37,918 nt of DNA from Azospirillum sp. CAG:239 (GTDB lineage Bacteria; Pseudomonadota; Alphaproteobacteria; RF32; CAG-239), in the NCBI GenBank assembly GCA_000436375.1, contig FR885423.1, positions 1 through 37,918 of the forward strand. The letters run 5' to 3'. The notes under the pieces are model-generated. The model did not search any database and was not told where the DNA came from. It saw nothing but the letters and a program-made list of their open reading frames with translations. Each line of letters begins with the position of its first letter. Within the stretch, counting starts at the first letter, position 1. Shown one piece after another: positions 1-7,112 of this stretch. A program made the translations under genes and the position numbers.

Positions 1-1
1 C

Positions 2-373
2 CAAAAATTTAAATCCTGCAAAAAATGCTGCTCGGCATGTGCAAGCGGCACATCTTTAAGCTGTGCTTCTGACTATTATCCGGAAGAAAAAGGGAAAAAT
101 AGTTGCGGTAACTTGTGCTATTCGTGTTACAAAGGAAGAATACATATTTATGGCTACTGGGGTTCGACCAATTACTGTTATCCCAACTGTACTATTCCTA
201 ATTATTCTTATGTAAGATACGCTACGGAATATAAATATTGTGAATATAAGGATGGGAGCAAGAAACTTTTAAGCACGGAAGAATCGGAAGGTTGTTTTGC
301 AAGTCTTGCTTCAAACTGTAACGATGACGCTGTTGGCGGCGATTGGAATGAATACTCTGGATTTTGTAACTAA
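2..373 (+). CDS. Cysteine-rich protein, C-terminal part (cut by the window edge)
   Basis: The reading frame is open from the first bases of the window to a TAA at 371-373, so only the last 123 residues are seen and the true start lies upstream. These residues contain 14 cysteines, many in short C-x(1-3)-C spacings, together with many Tyr, Asn, Ser and Gly. That composition fits a secreted or surface protein held by disulfides rather than a cytoplasmic enzyme. An internal TTG at 113 gives an 86-residue reading, but the cysteine-rich pattern continues upstream of it in the same frame, so I do not regard it as the start. The stretch is AT-richer than the genes to its right. I do not recognise the family and assign no function. 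A strong hairpin at 391-418 follows. Confidence 0.6.
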   Translation, partial: QKFKSCKKCCSACASGTSLSCASDYYPEEKGKNSCGNLCYSCYKGRIHIYGYWGSTNYCYPNCTIPNYSYVRYATEYKYCEYKDGSKKLLSTEESEGCFASLASNCNDDAVGGDWNEYSGFCN

Positions 374-390
374 TTTTACAAATTTATGAA

Positions 391-418
391 ATACCCCGGT
401 GGGACGGCACCGGGGTAT
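391..418. terminator. Bidirectional hairpin terminator between convergent genes
   Basis: A perfect 11-bp stem (391-401 with 408-418) encloses a 6-nt loop. It sits between the stop of the cysteine-rich gene and the stop of the minus-strand gene ending at 424. Flanking T/A runs are weak on both sides, so its efficiency is uncertain, but the position suits a shared terminator. Confidence 0.75.
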
Positions 419-423
419 CATTT

Positions 424-1008
424 CTATTCAATACAGCAATCTACAGCTTTGCGGACAAAGGCTTTCATCTTGGCCAAAGCGCCCTGCGGCGCTTCTTCCT
501 TTTGTTCTTCAGCCGGAAGCGAGGCCGTGGCTTCTTCAACCCTGGCCGTCAGCTTTTTTACCGTTTCTGCGTCGTCTTTTACCCATTTGAGGTCATCGAC
601 GTTCAGCATATTCATATTTAATCCCCAAAACAGGCAGTAAAGATCGTAGGCCTTATTGAACAAGTCATAGGCCTGTTCCTTGTTGCCCAGGCTCTGCTGT
701 TTGGTTCCGACTTCCATAAGGCGCATGGACGACGCAAGCAGGTGTTTGGATATGCACCAGACTTCGCCTTCATAGGCCGGAATTATTTTCTGCATAAGGT
801 TCTTACGGGTTTCGCGGATTTCTTCAATCAGGTCATAGAAAGAGTTTTTGCCGGTTTTGGCGCCGGAAAAGACCAGATGTTCCTCAATGGAAATCAGATT
901 CATGATGGCAATGGTCAAATCCTGATCCGAAGACAAATCTTTCGGGTTTACCTTCTTGGTGCTGTCAATGCGTTCGACGAATTCCTTAACGTTTTTAGCC
1001 TTATTCAT
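424..1008 (-). CDS. Conserved-looking helical protein of unknown function (194 aa)
   Basis: I do not recognise this family. The protein has no signal peptide or membrane segment and looks mostly alpha-helical. Residues about 85-135 resemble a paired-helix (TPR-like) stretch rich in Tyr, Leu and Trp. A charged Glu/Ala-rich linker follows, and the last residues carry a Cys-Cys pair close to the C-terminus. The start at 1008 is supported by an AGGAG that overlaps the TAG stop of the upstream gene (1018-1551), only 9 bases away, so the two are very probably translationally coupled and work together. With the SulP gene further upstream they form a likely three-gene minus-strand unit. One possibility is a soluble partner of the membrane protein encoded just before it; this is inference from position only. 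Confidence 0.7.
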   Translation of the reverse strand: MNKAKNVKEFVERIDSTKKVNPKDLSSDQDLTIAIMNLISIEEHLVFSGAKTGKNSFYDLIEEIRETRKNLMQKIIPAYEGEVWCISKHLLASSMRLMEVGTKQQSLGNKEQAYDLFNKAYDLYCLFWGLNMNMLNVDDLKWVKDDAETVKKLTARVEEATASLPAEEQKEEAPQGALAKMKAFVRKAVDCCIE

Positions 1009-1017
1009 GACTGTCTC

Positions 1018-1551
1018 CTAAAAATTGTATAAATCGGCACCGGTTTCCTGGCAAAGCGGATAGTAATAGAAATAAGCGCTGGCCAGCAGCAAGGCAACGA
1101 CCGGAACCAAAACTTTTTCAAACGGGAAATGCGCATGGCCGCCGTTGCGGGCTTTCATCCACTGATAAAAATCCGAAGACCAGATCAATACCAACGCGCC
1201 GACAATCGTGCTGAAAAGAAACGGATCGAGATAGAAAATGCCGATAACTTCGGAATGATATTGCAGTTCGCTGATATACATGAAACCAATCATGGCAACG
1301 GAAACGGCAATAATCGTCCAGTCGCGGCCTTTGAAGTTCCAGCCTTTTTTATCAAACCACTTGATGGTCCAAAAGCCAATCAATGCCAGAAAAGCACCGG
1401 CCCAAACGCCGACGACGCTGTCATCCACACCTAACGAACGGGCAATTTCCAGAGAGGCGCCGACCGCAATCGTACAAACGGCGCAGGCCGGGTTGGCGTA
1501 AGCCGGAAAAACGACAGCCAGCAGAAGCAACAAACTCAAAACGATGGTCAT
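1018..1551 (-). CDS. Small polytopic membrane protein with N-terminal CxxC (177 aa)
   Basis: A hydrophobic N-terminus (residues 1-19, ending A-Y-A-N) looks like a signal peptide or signal anchor. It is followed by a Cys23-x-x-Cys26 pair and about four further hydrophobic segments (near 45-62, 78-96, 108-125 and 148-165). The CxxC would lie on or near the outer face of the inner membrane, which could suit a redox or metal site, but the family is not one I can name. An AAAGGA precedes the ATG by about 8 bases. It lies 47 bases downstream of the SulP gene stop and 9 bases upstream of the 194-aa unknown, so the three are probably co-transcribed. Confidence 0.7.
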   Translation of the reverse strand: MTIVLSLLLLLAVVFPAYANPACAVCTIAVGASLEIARSLGVDDSVVGVWAGAFLALIGFWTIKWFDKKGWNFKGRDWTIIAVSVAMIGFMYISELQYHSEVIGIFYLDPFLFSTIVGALVLIWSSDFYQWMKARNGGHAHFPFEKVLVPVVALLLASAYFYYYPLCQETGADLYNF

Positions 1552-1598
1552 AATCTTAATCCTTTCTTTCAGTTTGTTCTTATTATTACTTAAAACGA

Positions 1599-3329
1599 CT
1601 AAAAATCAACTGATTTATCCGTTTTATCAGCCTCAAGTTTGCGCAGGTAGCGTTTGGTCATTTTAACGGCATTTTCAAAGTTTGAGGCCGTCGAAATATC
1701 CTTTATCAGTCCTTCCTTGGTCAGGGCATCATGCAAAACGCGGCGCGGCTGGGCTTTCAGATGAGAAAAGATAATCTTGGTATCGTACTGTTTCAACTTG
1801 CGGATAAACTCAACCAGAATATTGGCGCCGCTGGCATCGACGACCGGAACCGAACCCATGCGGAAAATCAGGACTTTCGGCACATCGTGCATTTGGCGAA
1901 AAAACATTGAGACTTGCGAAGCCCCTCCGAAAAACAACGGGCCAGACAAACGCAGTGAGATGACACCTTTTTCGTTCAGCGTATCGCTGATGTCCTGGCC
2001 GCGGGAAACATATTCCAGAACGCTTTCATCGTTGGCAACCTCAATTTCGCGGCTCATGCGGTGCATAAAAATGACGCTCGACATAATAAAACCGACGCTG
2101 ATGGCCGTGTTCAGATCGACCATGACCGTGAGAAGAAACGTGACAATAAGCGTAATACGGTCACCGCGGGGGCCTTGCAGCAGGTGCCAGAACTTAGGAA
2201 AATTGAACATATTATATGCTATGATAATCAATACCGACGACAGGCAGGCCAGCGGAATATACTGGGCTGCCGGAGAAAGCAGCAGCATAAACAGCAAAAT
2301 GAAAACCGACTGCATTATGCCCGAAACCGGCGAATAGGCTTTAGCCTTAACGTTGGTGGCGCTGCGGGCAATGGCGCCGGTAGCCGGAATTCCCATAAAG
2401 CAGGCGCTGGCCAAATTGGCAATCCCCTCCCCGATAAGTTCGGCATTGGCATTGGTATTGTCGCCGCTCATGGCGTCGACAACGGTTGCGCTCAACAGCG
2501 ATTCGATGCTGGCCAGAAAAGCGATGGCCAAAGCGCTCGGCATAACCTTTAACGCTAAATCAATATCAAATTCGGGAATTTTCGGCAACGGAATAAAATG
2601 CGGGATGCCGCCGAATTTGCTGCCGATGGTATCTATATGCAGCGAAAACAGCGCAACAATCAGCGTCGAACCGATAACGCCGAGCAGAAATGCCGGCAGC
2701 TTCGGACGGCGGAACTTGACATAAAAAATGATGCCGAAAGACAAAACGGTGATAAAAACGGCCGTCCAGCTAAACTTTCCGAGGTTTTCAAGATAGACGC
2801 GCCATTTGGGCAGAAATTCGGCCGGCACAGAGGCTATATCCAAACCAAGCATATCCTTAACCTGCGTTGAAAACAGCAAAACGGCAATGCCGGACGTAAA
2901 ACCGACAACCACCGGGTACGGAATGTATTTAATATACGTGCCGAGTCGGAGATAACCGGCGGCAATCATAACGATTCCGGCAATCAGCATGGTCATGGTC
3001 AGGCCGGCATAACCATACTGCTGCAACGTATTGAAAATAATGACCACAAAAGCGCCGGTCGGACCGCCTATTTGATAACGGCAGCCGCCGAGCAGCGCTA
3101 TGAAAAAACCGGCGACAACCGCCGTATAAAGCCCCTGCGCGGGACTGACGCCGGAAGCTATGGCAAAAGCCATGCCCAAAGGAATGGAAATGATGGCCAG
3201 AGTCAATCCGGCCACGGCGTCACGCCTAAAATACTGCGTATTGTAGCCTTTGCTGCGAATGACTTCATATAATTTAGGGGCAAAATTCAGACCGTAGGAA
3301 ACGAAAAGTCTTTTAATAATTCCATACAT
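1599..3329 (-). CDS. SulP-family anion transporter with C-terminal STAS domain
   Basis: This 576-residue protein has the usual length and order of SulP (SLC26-type) permeases. About 40 N-terminal residues precede a long polytopic membrane domain (about 40-430), which begins with the family signature of an Asp-Ala-x-Ala-Gly-Leu-Thr segment and has a Gly-Gly-Pro-Thr-Gly-Ala motif near residue 108. A cytoplasmic STAS domain follows (about 450-555), with the Val-Val-Asp-Ala-Ser-Gly motif typical of anti-sigma-antagonist-like domains. SulP members move sulfate, bicarbonate or dicarboxylates by symport or exchange. The substrate cannot be read from sequence, and no carbonic anhydrase or sulfate assimilation gene is nearby. 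It is the first gene of a probable minus-strand unit with the two unknowns downstream. Confidence 0.93.
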   Translation of the reverse strand: MYGIIKRLFVSYGLNFAPKLYEVIRSKGYNTQYFRRDAVAGLTLAIISIPLGMAFAIASGVSPAQGLYTAVVAGFFIALLGGCRYQIGGPTGAFVVIIFNTLQQYGYAGLTMTMLIAGIVMIAAGYLRLGTYIKYIPYPVVVGFTSGIAVLLFSTQVKDMLGLDIASVPAEFLPKWRVYLENLGKFSWTAVFITVLSFGIIFYVKFRRPKLPAFLLGVIGSTLIVALFSLHIDTIGSKFGGIPHFIPLPKIPEFDIDLALKVMPSALAIAFLASIESLLSATVVDAMSGDNTNANAELIGEGIANLASACFMGIPATGAIARSATNVKAKAYSPVSGIMQSVFILLFMLLLSPAAQYIPLACLSSVLIIIAYNMFNFPKFWHLLQGPRGDRITLIVTFLLTVMVDLNTAISVGFIMSSVIFMHRMSREIEVANDESVLEYVSRGQDISDTLNEKGVISLRLSGPLFFGGASQVSMFFRQMHDVPKVLIFRMGSVPVVDASGANILVEFIRKLKQYDTKIIFSHLKAQPRRVLHDALTKEGLIKDISTASNFENAVKMTKRYLRKLEADKTDKSVDF

Positions 3330-3374
3330 CAGTTTTCTCTTCTTGAATATATTTTCTAAAAAATTCCGGCGTCA

Positions 3375-3402
3375 GGAATACTCTTTTGACGGGCATTGTC
3401 AA
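3375..3402 (-). promoter_or_regulatory. Possible promoter for the SulP gene, with overlapping inverted repeat
   Basis: On the minus strand TTGACA (3397-3402) and TATTCC (3375-3380) are 16 bases apart. The -35 box is perfect, the -10 box poor. The -35 lies within a 5-7-5 inverted repeat, TTGAC/GTCAA (3386-3402), that could be an operator. The 260-base gap between the divergent genes (3330-3590) is AT-rich and shows nothing else I can name. Confidence 0.35.
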
Positions 3403-3590
3403 GGTTTTCCCGAGAAATGCACAAAAAATATAACCGCTTATAAACGCTCGAAACGCCCGGTTATTCTGAAATTTGACACAATTATCCGCTTTATGCCCAA
3501 AAACAAGTGACTAACTTTACGCTTTGTCTAGATTTTTCCGAAAAAATACGCTAAGCATAAAAATGTCAAAACTTTAAATTTATAGCGATT

Positions 3591-4655
3591 ATGAAGAATT
3601 TATTATTTCTGGCAGGTTTGATCATGGTCACTGCCGCTTGTTCTTCCGGTTCTTCCGGGACGAACATGACTACTAGCGAAAATGACAAGGAAGCCAATAT
3701 TTCCTTTGTTTATCTTGGCGTTTCAAAAAAAATGTATGGTGAACTTCTGTATTCTCTTTGTCAGGCATCTTACAATGACGATACAAAAGAATTATGTTTA
3801 GAAATTACTGGAAACGAGGATGCTTCTTTGACTTATTCTTTATCCGAAATTGAAGAAGAATATATTGATAAGGCAAAGAAAAATAAGGTGTCCGTAATAT
3901 ATAAAGGTAACAAATTTTATCCGGTTGTTTTAAAAAAGGATTCTGACAATACTCCTCAAAATTTATGGGGGTTCGGCAGAGAATTACGAAAGTTTCAATA
4001 TACATGCATATTGAAAGATTTTAATCTAACCGGAGAGCTTGGTTATGATTTATTATATCATGGCGCTTTCTTAAACGGATGTACCAAAGTCGGAAACCAA
4101 ATGATAAAGCAAGGACGATATTTCTTCGCTGAAAACGATTTTATGCCTGAAATTACATCTGTTGATGTTTTTGGACAAAAGGGAACTTTTTCTGCAGGGT
4201 TATCAATTTTTGACAATCCGTCTTCCAATGATTTTTTTGCTGAAGATCGTTTTGGAACTTATCAATATGCCTTGGTACAGGTACTTTATGAAAATGATGA
4301 GTTGATTATAAGAGTCGATGACGGAAAAACTTTTCGTTATCCGGCAATTTATCTTCAACCGGGACAGCAGGAAATACTGAAAAAGGGAACTCAACCCCTG
4401 TCCTCTATAAACGGATATATCATTTCTGCCGTTCAAATATCCAACGGCAACTGGATACCTGTTACCATCTCAAAGTATGAAAAAGAGTATAGATATGTTT
4501 ATTATCTCTGGAACTCCGATCAACATTATCCCGTAATTTTCAGGCGAATTTATGATTTGAATATTTATTTTGATTTTATGCAGTATTATGGCGTTAATGA
4601 TTTTTTGGGTTTTGAACTGCAAGACATTGCTTTTTACAACAAGGCAGCGAATTAA
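3591..4655 (+). CDS. Putative lipoprotein of unknown function (354 aa)
   Basis: The N-terminus is a lipoprotein signal: a short basic start, a hydrophobic run and a Val-Thr-Ala-Ala-Cys lipobox with Cys17, followed by a Ser/Gly/Thr-rich tether. The rest is Tyr-, Asn- and Phe-rich with no motif I recognise and looks mainly beta-structured. The start is the only ATG that leaves an intact signal, although no good Shine-Dalgarno precedes it. The gene is clearly AT-richer than SulP on one side and the flavodiiron gene on the other, which may mean recent transfer or simply relaxed surface-protein composition. A strong hairpin follows its stop. I assign no function beyond envelope location. Confidence 0.75.
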   Translation: MKNLLFLAGLIMVTAACSSGSSGTNMTTSENDKEANISFVYLGVSKKMYGELLYSLCQASYNDDTKELCLEITGNEDASLTYSLSEIEEEYIDKAKKNKVSVIYKGNKFYPVVLKKDSDNTPQNLWGFGRELRKFQYTCILKDFNLTGELGYDLLYHGAFLNGCTKVGNQMIKQGRYFFAENDFMPEITSVDVFGQKGTFSAGLSIFDNPSSNDFFAEDRFGTYQYALVQVLYENDELIIRVDDGKTFRYPAIYLQPGQQEILKKGTQPLSSINGYIISAVQISNGNWIPVTISKYEKEYRYVYYLWNSDQHYPVIFRRIYDLNIYFDFMQYYGVNDFLGFELQDIAFYNKAAN

Positions 4656-4661
4656 AAAGAC

Positions 4662-4704
4662 TTAAGCCCTCAAGATTTTTTGAAACAACTCTTTGAGGGC
4701 TTAA
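4662..4704. terminator. Bidirectional terminator
   Basis: A 12-bp perfect stem (4662-4673 with 4693-4704) separates the convergent lipoprotein gene and flavodiiron protein gene. An AAAAA run precedes it and a short T run follows it, so it can serve both strands. Confidence 0.8.
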
Positions 4705-4729
4705 TTTCGCTGTATCGGAACGCTTATTG

Positions 4730-5908
4730 TTAAGCAATCATTTCGCGGACGCGTTCCTTGATTTTTTCTACCGTATCGCCTTTAGGCGTATATTTTTCTT
4801 CAAACGGTGCAACCGTTTCCCATTTCAGATCTTCGAAAACCTGCTGGATTTGGTTGACGACACCGGGTTTCCAGCCATAAGAACCAAAGGCAAAGCCTTT
4901 TTTGTTTTTCGGTGCCAAACCTTTCATATAGGTTACGAAACCGGCAACCCGGGGAAACAGCTGGTTGTTGAGAGTCGGATTACCGATGCAGATATATTTG
5001 GCGTCAAGGAAATCGACCATGACTTCAGAAACGTTCTTTACGGCAAGACAATGTTTGACAACCGGAATGCCTGCATCCTGAAAGACAGACATAACGGCTT
5101 CGGCCAGCGTTGCTGTCGCACCCCACATCGTATCATAGACGATGACGGCTTTGCCCTTGTTTTCGCCACTGGCCCAATAAGCGTAAGCGCCGATAATGGC
5201 GTCAACTTCCTTTTCTCCGGACCAAATGCAGCCGTGAGACGGCGCAATCATATCAATATCCAGGCCCAAACTGCCGGCCGTGTTTAAAGCCTTCTCCGCC
5301 TGAGCGCCGAAAGGAAACAGAATGTTGGCATAATAGCTTTTGGCATTCTGCATAACAACGTCGAAAGGCTCGTCTTTGACGAAAATGCTGTCGGTTGCGT
5401 AATGCTGGCCAAAACCGTCATTGGAAAGCAGCAGTTTGTCTTCTTTGACGTAGGTCATCATAGAATCGGGCCAATGCAGCATCGGCGTTGTCATAAATTC
5501 AAGATTGCGTTTGCCGATATTAAGGACATCGCCGGTTTTGACAATTTCAAAATTCCAGCCGGCCGTGTCAAAATGAGCCTCAAGAGCCGCCTTGCCGGCC
5601 ACATTGGTGACGACTTTTGCCTGCGGTGCCAGTTTCATAACGACCGGAATATTGCCGGAATGATCCATTTCAACGTGATTGACAATAACATATTCGATTT
5701 TGGAGAAATCGGTCAGGCTTTTGACTCTGGCAATCATTTCGTCAGACATATAATGCTTTACGCCGTCGACCAACGTGATCTTGTCGTCCAGAATCAGATA
5801 TGAGTTATAAGTTGAGCCGTGGGGCGTGGCATAGCCGTGAAATTCAACCAGATTCCAGTCTTTGACGCCGACCCAGTAAATGTCTTTTTTTATTTCGACA
5901 CCGTTCAT
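4730..5908 (-). CDS. FprA-type flavodiiron protein
   Basis: Flavodiiron proteins reduce O2 to water or NO to N2O in the cytoplasm of anaerobes and microaerophiles, using electrons from rubredoxin or a similar carrier. The metallo-beta-lactamase-like domain (about 1-250) shows the full diiron ligand set: His78-x-Glu80-x-Asp82-His83, His145, Asp164 and His225. A flavodoxin-like domain follows (about 252-392) with an FMN loop containing Tyr-Asp-Thr-Met-Trp-Gly. At 392 residues it is the simple two-domain type with no fused rubredoxin. I place the start at 5908 rather than at an in-frame ATG at 5938, because AAGGAG stands 6 bases before it and homologues begin there. It is divergent from perR-rbr, which supports a shared oxidative-stress role. 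Whether O2 or NO is preferred cannot be told. Confidence 0.95.
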   Translation of the reverse strand: MNGVEIKKDIYWVGVKDWNLVEFHGYATPHGSTYNSYLILDDKITLVDGVKHYMSDEMIARVKSLTDFSKIEYVIVNHVEMDHSGNIPVVMKLAPQAKVVTNVAGKAALEAHFDTAGWNFEIVKTGDVLNIGKRNLEFMTTPMLHWPDSMMTYVKEDKLLLSNDGFGQHYATDSIFVKDEPFDVVMQNAKSYYANILFPFGAQAEKALNTAGSLGLDIDMIAPSHGCIWSGEKEVDAIIGAYAYWASGENKGKAVIVYDTMWGATATLAEAVMSVFQDAGIPVVKHCLAVKNVSEVMVDFLDAKYICIGNPTLNNQLFPRVAGFVTYMKGLAPKNKKGFAFGSYGWKPGVVNQIQQVFEDLKWETVAPFEEKYTPKGDTVEKIKERVREMIA

Positions 5909-5949
5909 GATATTCTCCTTGTAATAAAACATTTTCATTTTCTGATATA

Positions 5950-5978
5950 TAAATAATCTGAAAAATTATTATTGACAA
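5950..5978 (-). promoter_or_regulatory. Likely promoter of the flavodiiron gene
   Basis: On the minus strand TTGTCA (5973-5978) and TATTTA (5950-5955) are separated by 17 bases. Its -35 box shares bases with the -35 box of the divergent perR promoter, so the two genes have back-to-back promoters in a 129-base intergenic region. Confidence 0.5.
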
Positions 5979-5999
5979 TATTTTAAAATAAAATATAAA
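5972..5999 (+). promoter_or_regulatory. Strong promoter of perR-rbr
   Basis: TTGACA (5972-5977) and TATAAA (5994-5999) are 16 bases apart and in the right place, 39 bases before the perR start. This is the best sigma70-type promoter in the window. Confidence 0.7.
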
Positions 6000-6000
6000 C

Positions 6001-6019
6001 AATAACAGTAATTGTTATT
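6001..6019. promoter_or_regulatory. Candidate PerR operator (palindrome at the transcription start)
   Basis: A perfect 7-5-7 inverted repeat, AATAACA-GTAAT-TGTTATT, lies directly after the -10 box of the perR promoter, covering the expected start point. Its AT-rich, ATAA/TTAT-containing form is like Fur-family boxes. It would let PerR repress its own operon; the distance to the flavodiiron promoter also allows joint control. The sequence is seen; the binding is inferred. Confidence 0.55.
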
Positions 6020-6037
6020 ACTTTTAGTGAGAACAAA

Positions 6038-6418
6038 ATGAATTACTCGAAACAACGAGAGCTTGCCCTCAAAGTTTTGCAGAAAAATATGTGTCATCCG
6101 ACTGCCGACTTTGTATATGAGCAAATGAGAAAGGAGCTGCCGAATATCAGTCTGGCAACGGTTTACCGCAATCTGAACCAGTTGGCGGAAGCAGGTCTGA
6201 TTCGCAAAGTCGAGGGACTGGACGGTTCCGTTCATTTTGATCATAATACGCACAACCATTATCATTTTGTTTGCATTAAATGTAATAAAGTTTACGATGT
6301 GCCCTGTGAAGTTGCACCTGACCTGGACCAAAAAGTTCTGGTTAAAACAGGGTTACAGGTAATAAGCCATGACATTACCTTCAAAGGTATTTGTCAGCAT
6401 TGTCAAAAACATAATTAG
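6038..6418 (+). CDS. perR: Fur-family peroxide-sensing repressor, PerR-like
   Basis: The 126-residue protein has a winged-helix DNA-binding half and a dimerisation half. The regulatory metal ligands known from Bacillus PerR are all present: His20 (in His-Pro-Thr-Ala-Asp), Asp68, His74, His76 and Asp87. The structural zinc site is complete, with Cys79-x-x-Cys82 and Cys119-x-x-Cys122. Asp at the position that separates PerR from Fur supports a peroxide sensor in which a histidine is oxidised. It starts about 15-20 residues later than typical PerR proteins, so the first helix is short or missing; no upstream in-frame ATG exists before a stop. It is followed after 22 bases by rubrerythrin, the classic PerR target, and is divergent from a flavodiiron gene. 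Confidence 0.88.
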   Translation: MNYSKQRELALKVLQKNMCHPTADFVYEQMRKELPNISLATVYRNLNQLAEAGLIRKVEGLDGSVHFDHNTHNHYHFVCIKCNKVYDVPCEVAPDLDQKVLVKTGLQVISHDITFKGICQHCQKHN

Positions 6419-6440
6419 AAGACGTTTCAAGGAGAGAACT

Positions 6441-6980
6441 ATGGAACTTAAAGGATCTAAAACCGAGAAAAACCTCATGGAAGCATTTGCCGGCGAATCT
6501 ATGGCTCGCAACAAATATACCTATTATGCCTCCAAGGCAAAAAAAGAAGGCTACAACATTATTGCCGACAAATTTGAACAGACTGCCAACAACGAAAAAG
6601 AACATGCAAAAATCTGGTTCAAACTGCTGCATGAAGGCGCCGTTCCGGATACCATGACCAACCTCAAGGACGCTGCCGCCGGCGAAAACTACGAGTGGAC
6701 TGACATGTATGACCGTATGGCCAAAGAAGCTCATGAAGAAGGTTTTACCAAAATTGCCTATCTCTTTGAAGCCGTTGCCAAAATTGAAAAAGGCCATGAA
6801 GAAAGATATCAGGCTCTGCTGGACTCTCTGGTCGAAGGCAAAATTTTTGAACGTCCGACCAAGGTCATTTGGGAATGCGCCAACTGCGGCCATCGCGTAG
6901 AAAGCCCGAAAGCGCCGGAAAAATGTCCGGTTTGCGATCATCCGCAGGCTTATTTCTTTGAACTGCAGGAAGAATTCTAA
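6441..6980 (+). CDS. rbr: Rubrerythrin
   Basis: Rubrerythrin reduces hydrogen peroxide to water in the cytoplasm at a diiron site fed by its own rubredoxin-like iron. The four-helix ferritin-like domain (about 1-135) carries paired ligand motifs: Glu19, Glu52-x-x-His55, acidic residues near 96-110, and Glu116-x-x-His119. The C-terminal domain has the rubredoxin-type Cys146-x-x-Cys149 and Cys162-x-x-Cys165 pairs. The length of 179 residues is normal. I use the ATG at 6441 because AAGGAG lies 6 bases upstream and the conserved N-terminus begins there; a longer in-frame reading from 6369 overlaps perR and is not credible. It is co-transcribed with perR and ends at a good terminator (7000-7028). 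Confidence 0.95.
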   Translation: MELKGSKTEKNLMEAFAGESMARNKYTYYASKAKKEGYNIIADKFEQTANNEKEHAKIWFKLLHEGAVPDTMTNLKDAAAGENYEWTDMYDRMAKEAHEEGFTKIAYLFEAVAKIEKGHEERYQALLDSLVEGKIFERPTKVIWECANCGHRVESPKAPEKCPVCDHPQAYFFELQEEF

Positions 6981-6999
6981 GCCATATCTGCCAAGAAAG

Positions 7000-7028
7000 A
7001 GCCGGTACATGACGTGCCGGCTTTTTTT
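7000..7028 (+). terminator. Intrinsic terminator after rbr
   Basis: A 9-bp GC-rich stem (7000-7008 with 7014-7022, one G-T pair) with a 5-nt loop is followed by seven T residues. It closes the perR-rbr unit. Confidence 0.9.
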
Positions 7029-7112
7029 ATTGCATAAATCTCAAAATAACGGTTTAAAAGGCCGTTTTTTGCGCTACAATAACGAATATTTTGGTCAGGA
7101 AAGGGTTTTACC

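Noticed and set aside
6369..6440. Longer N-terminus for rubrerythrin starting inside perR
   Set aside because: The extra 24 residues do not resemble rubrerythrin and the ATG at 6441 has an ideal AAGGAG.
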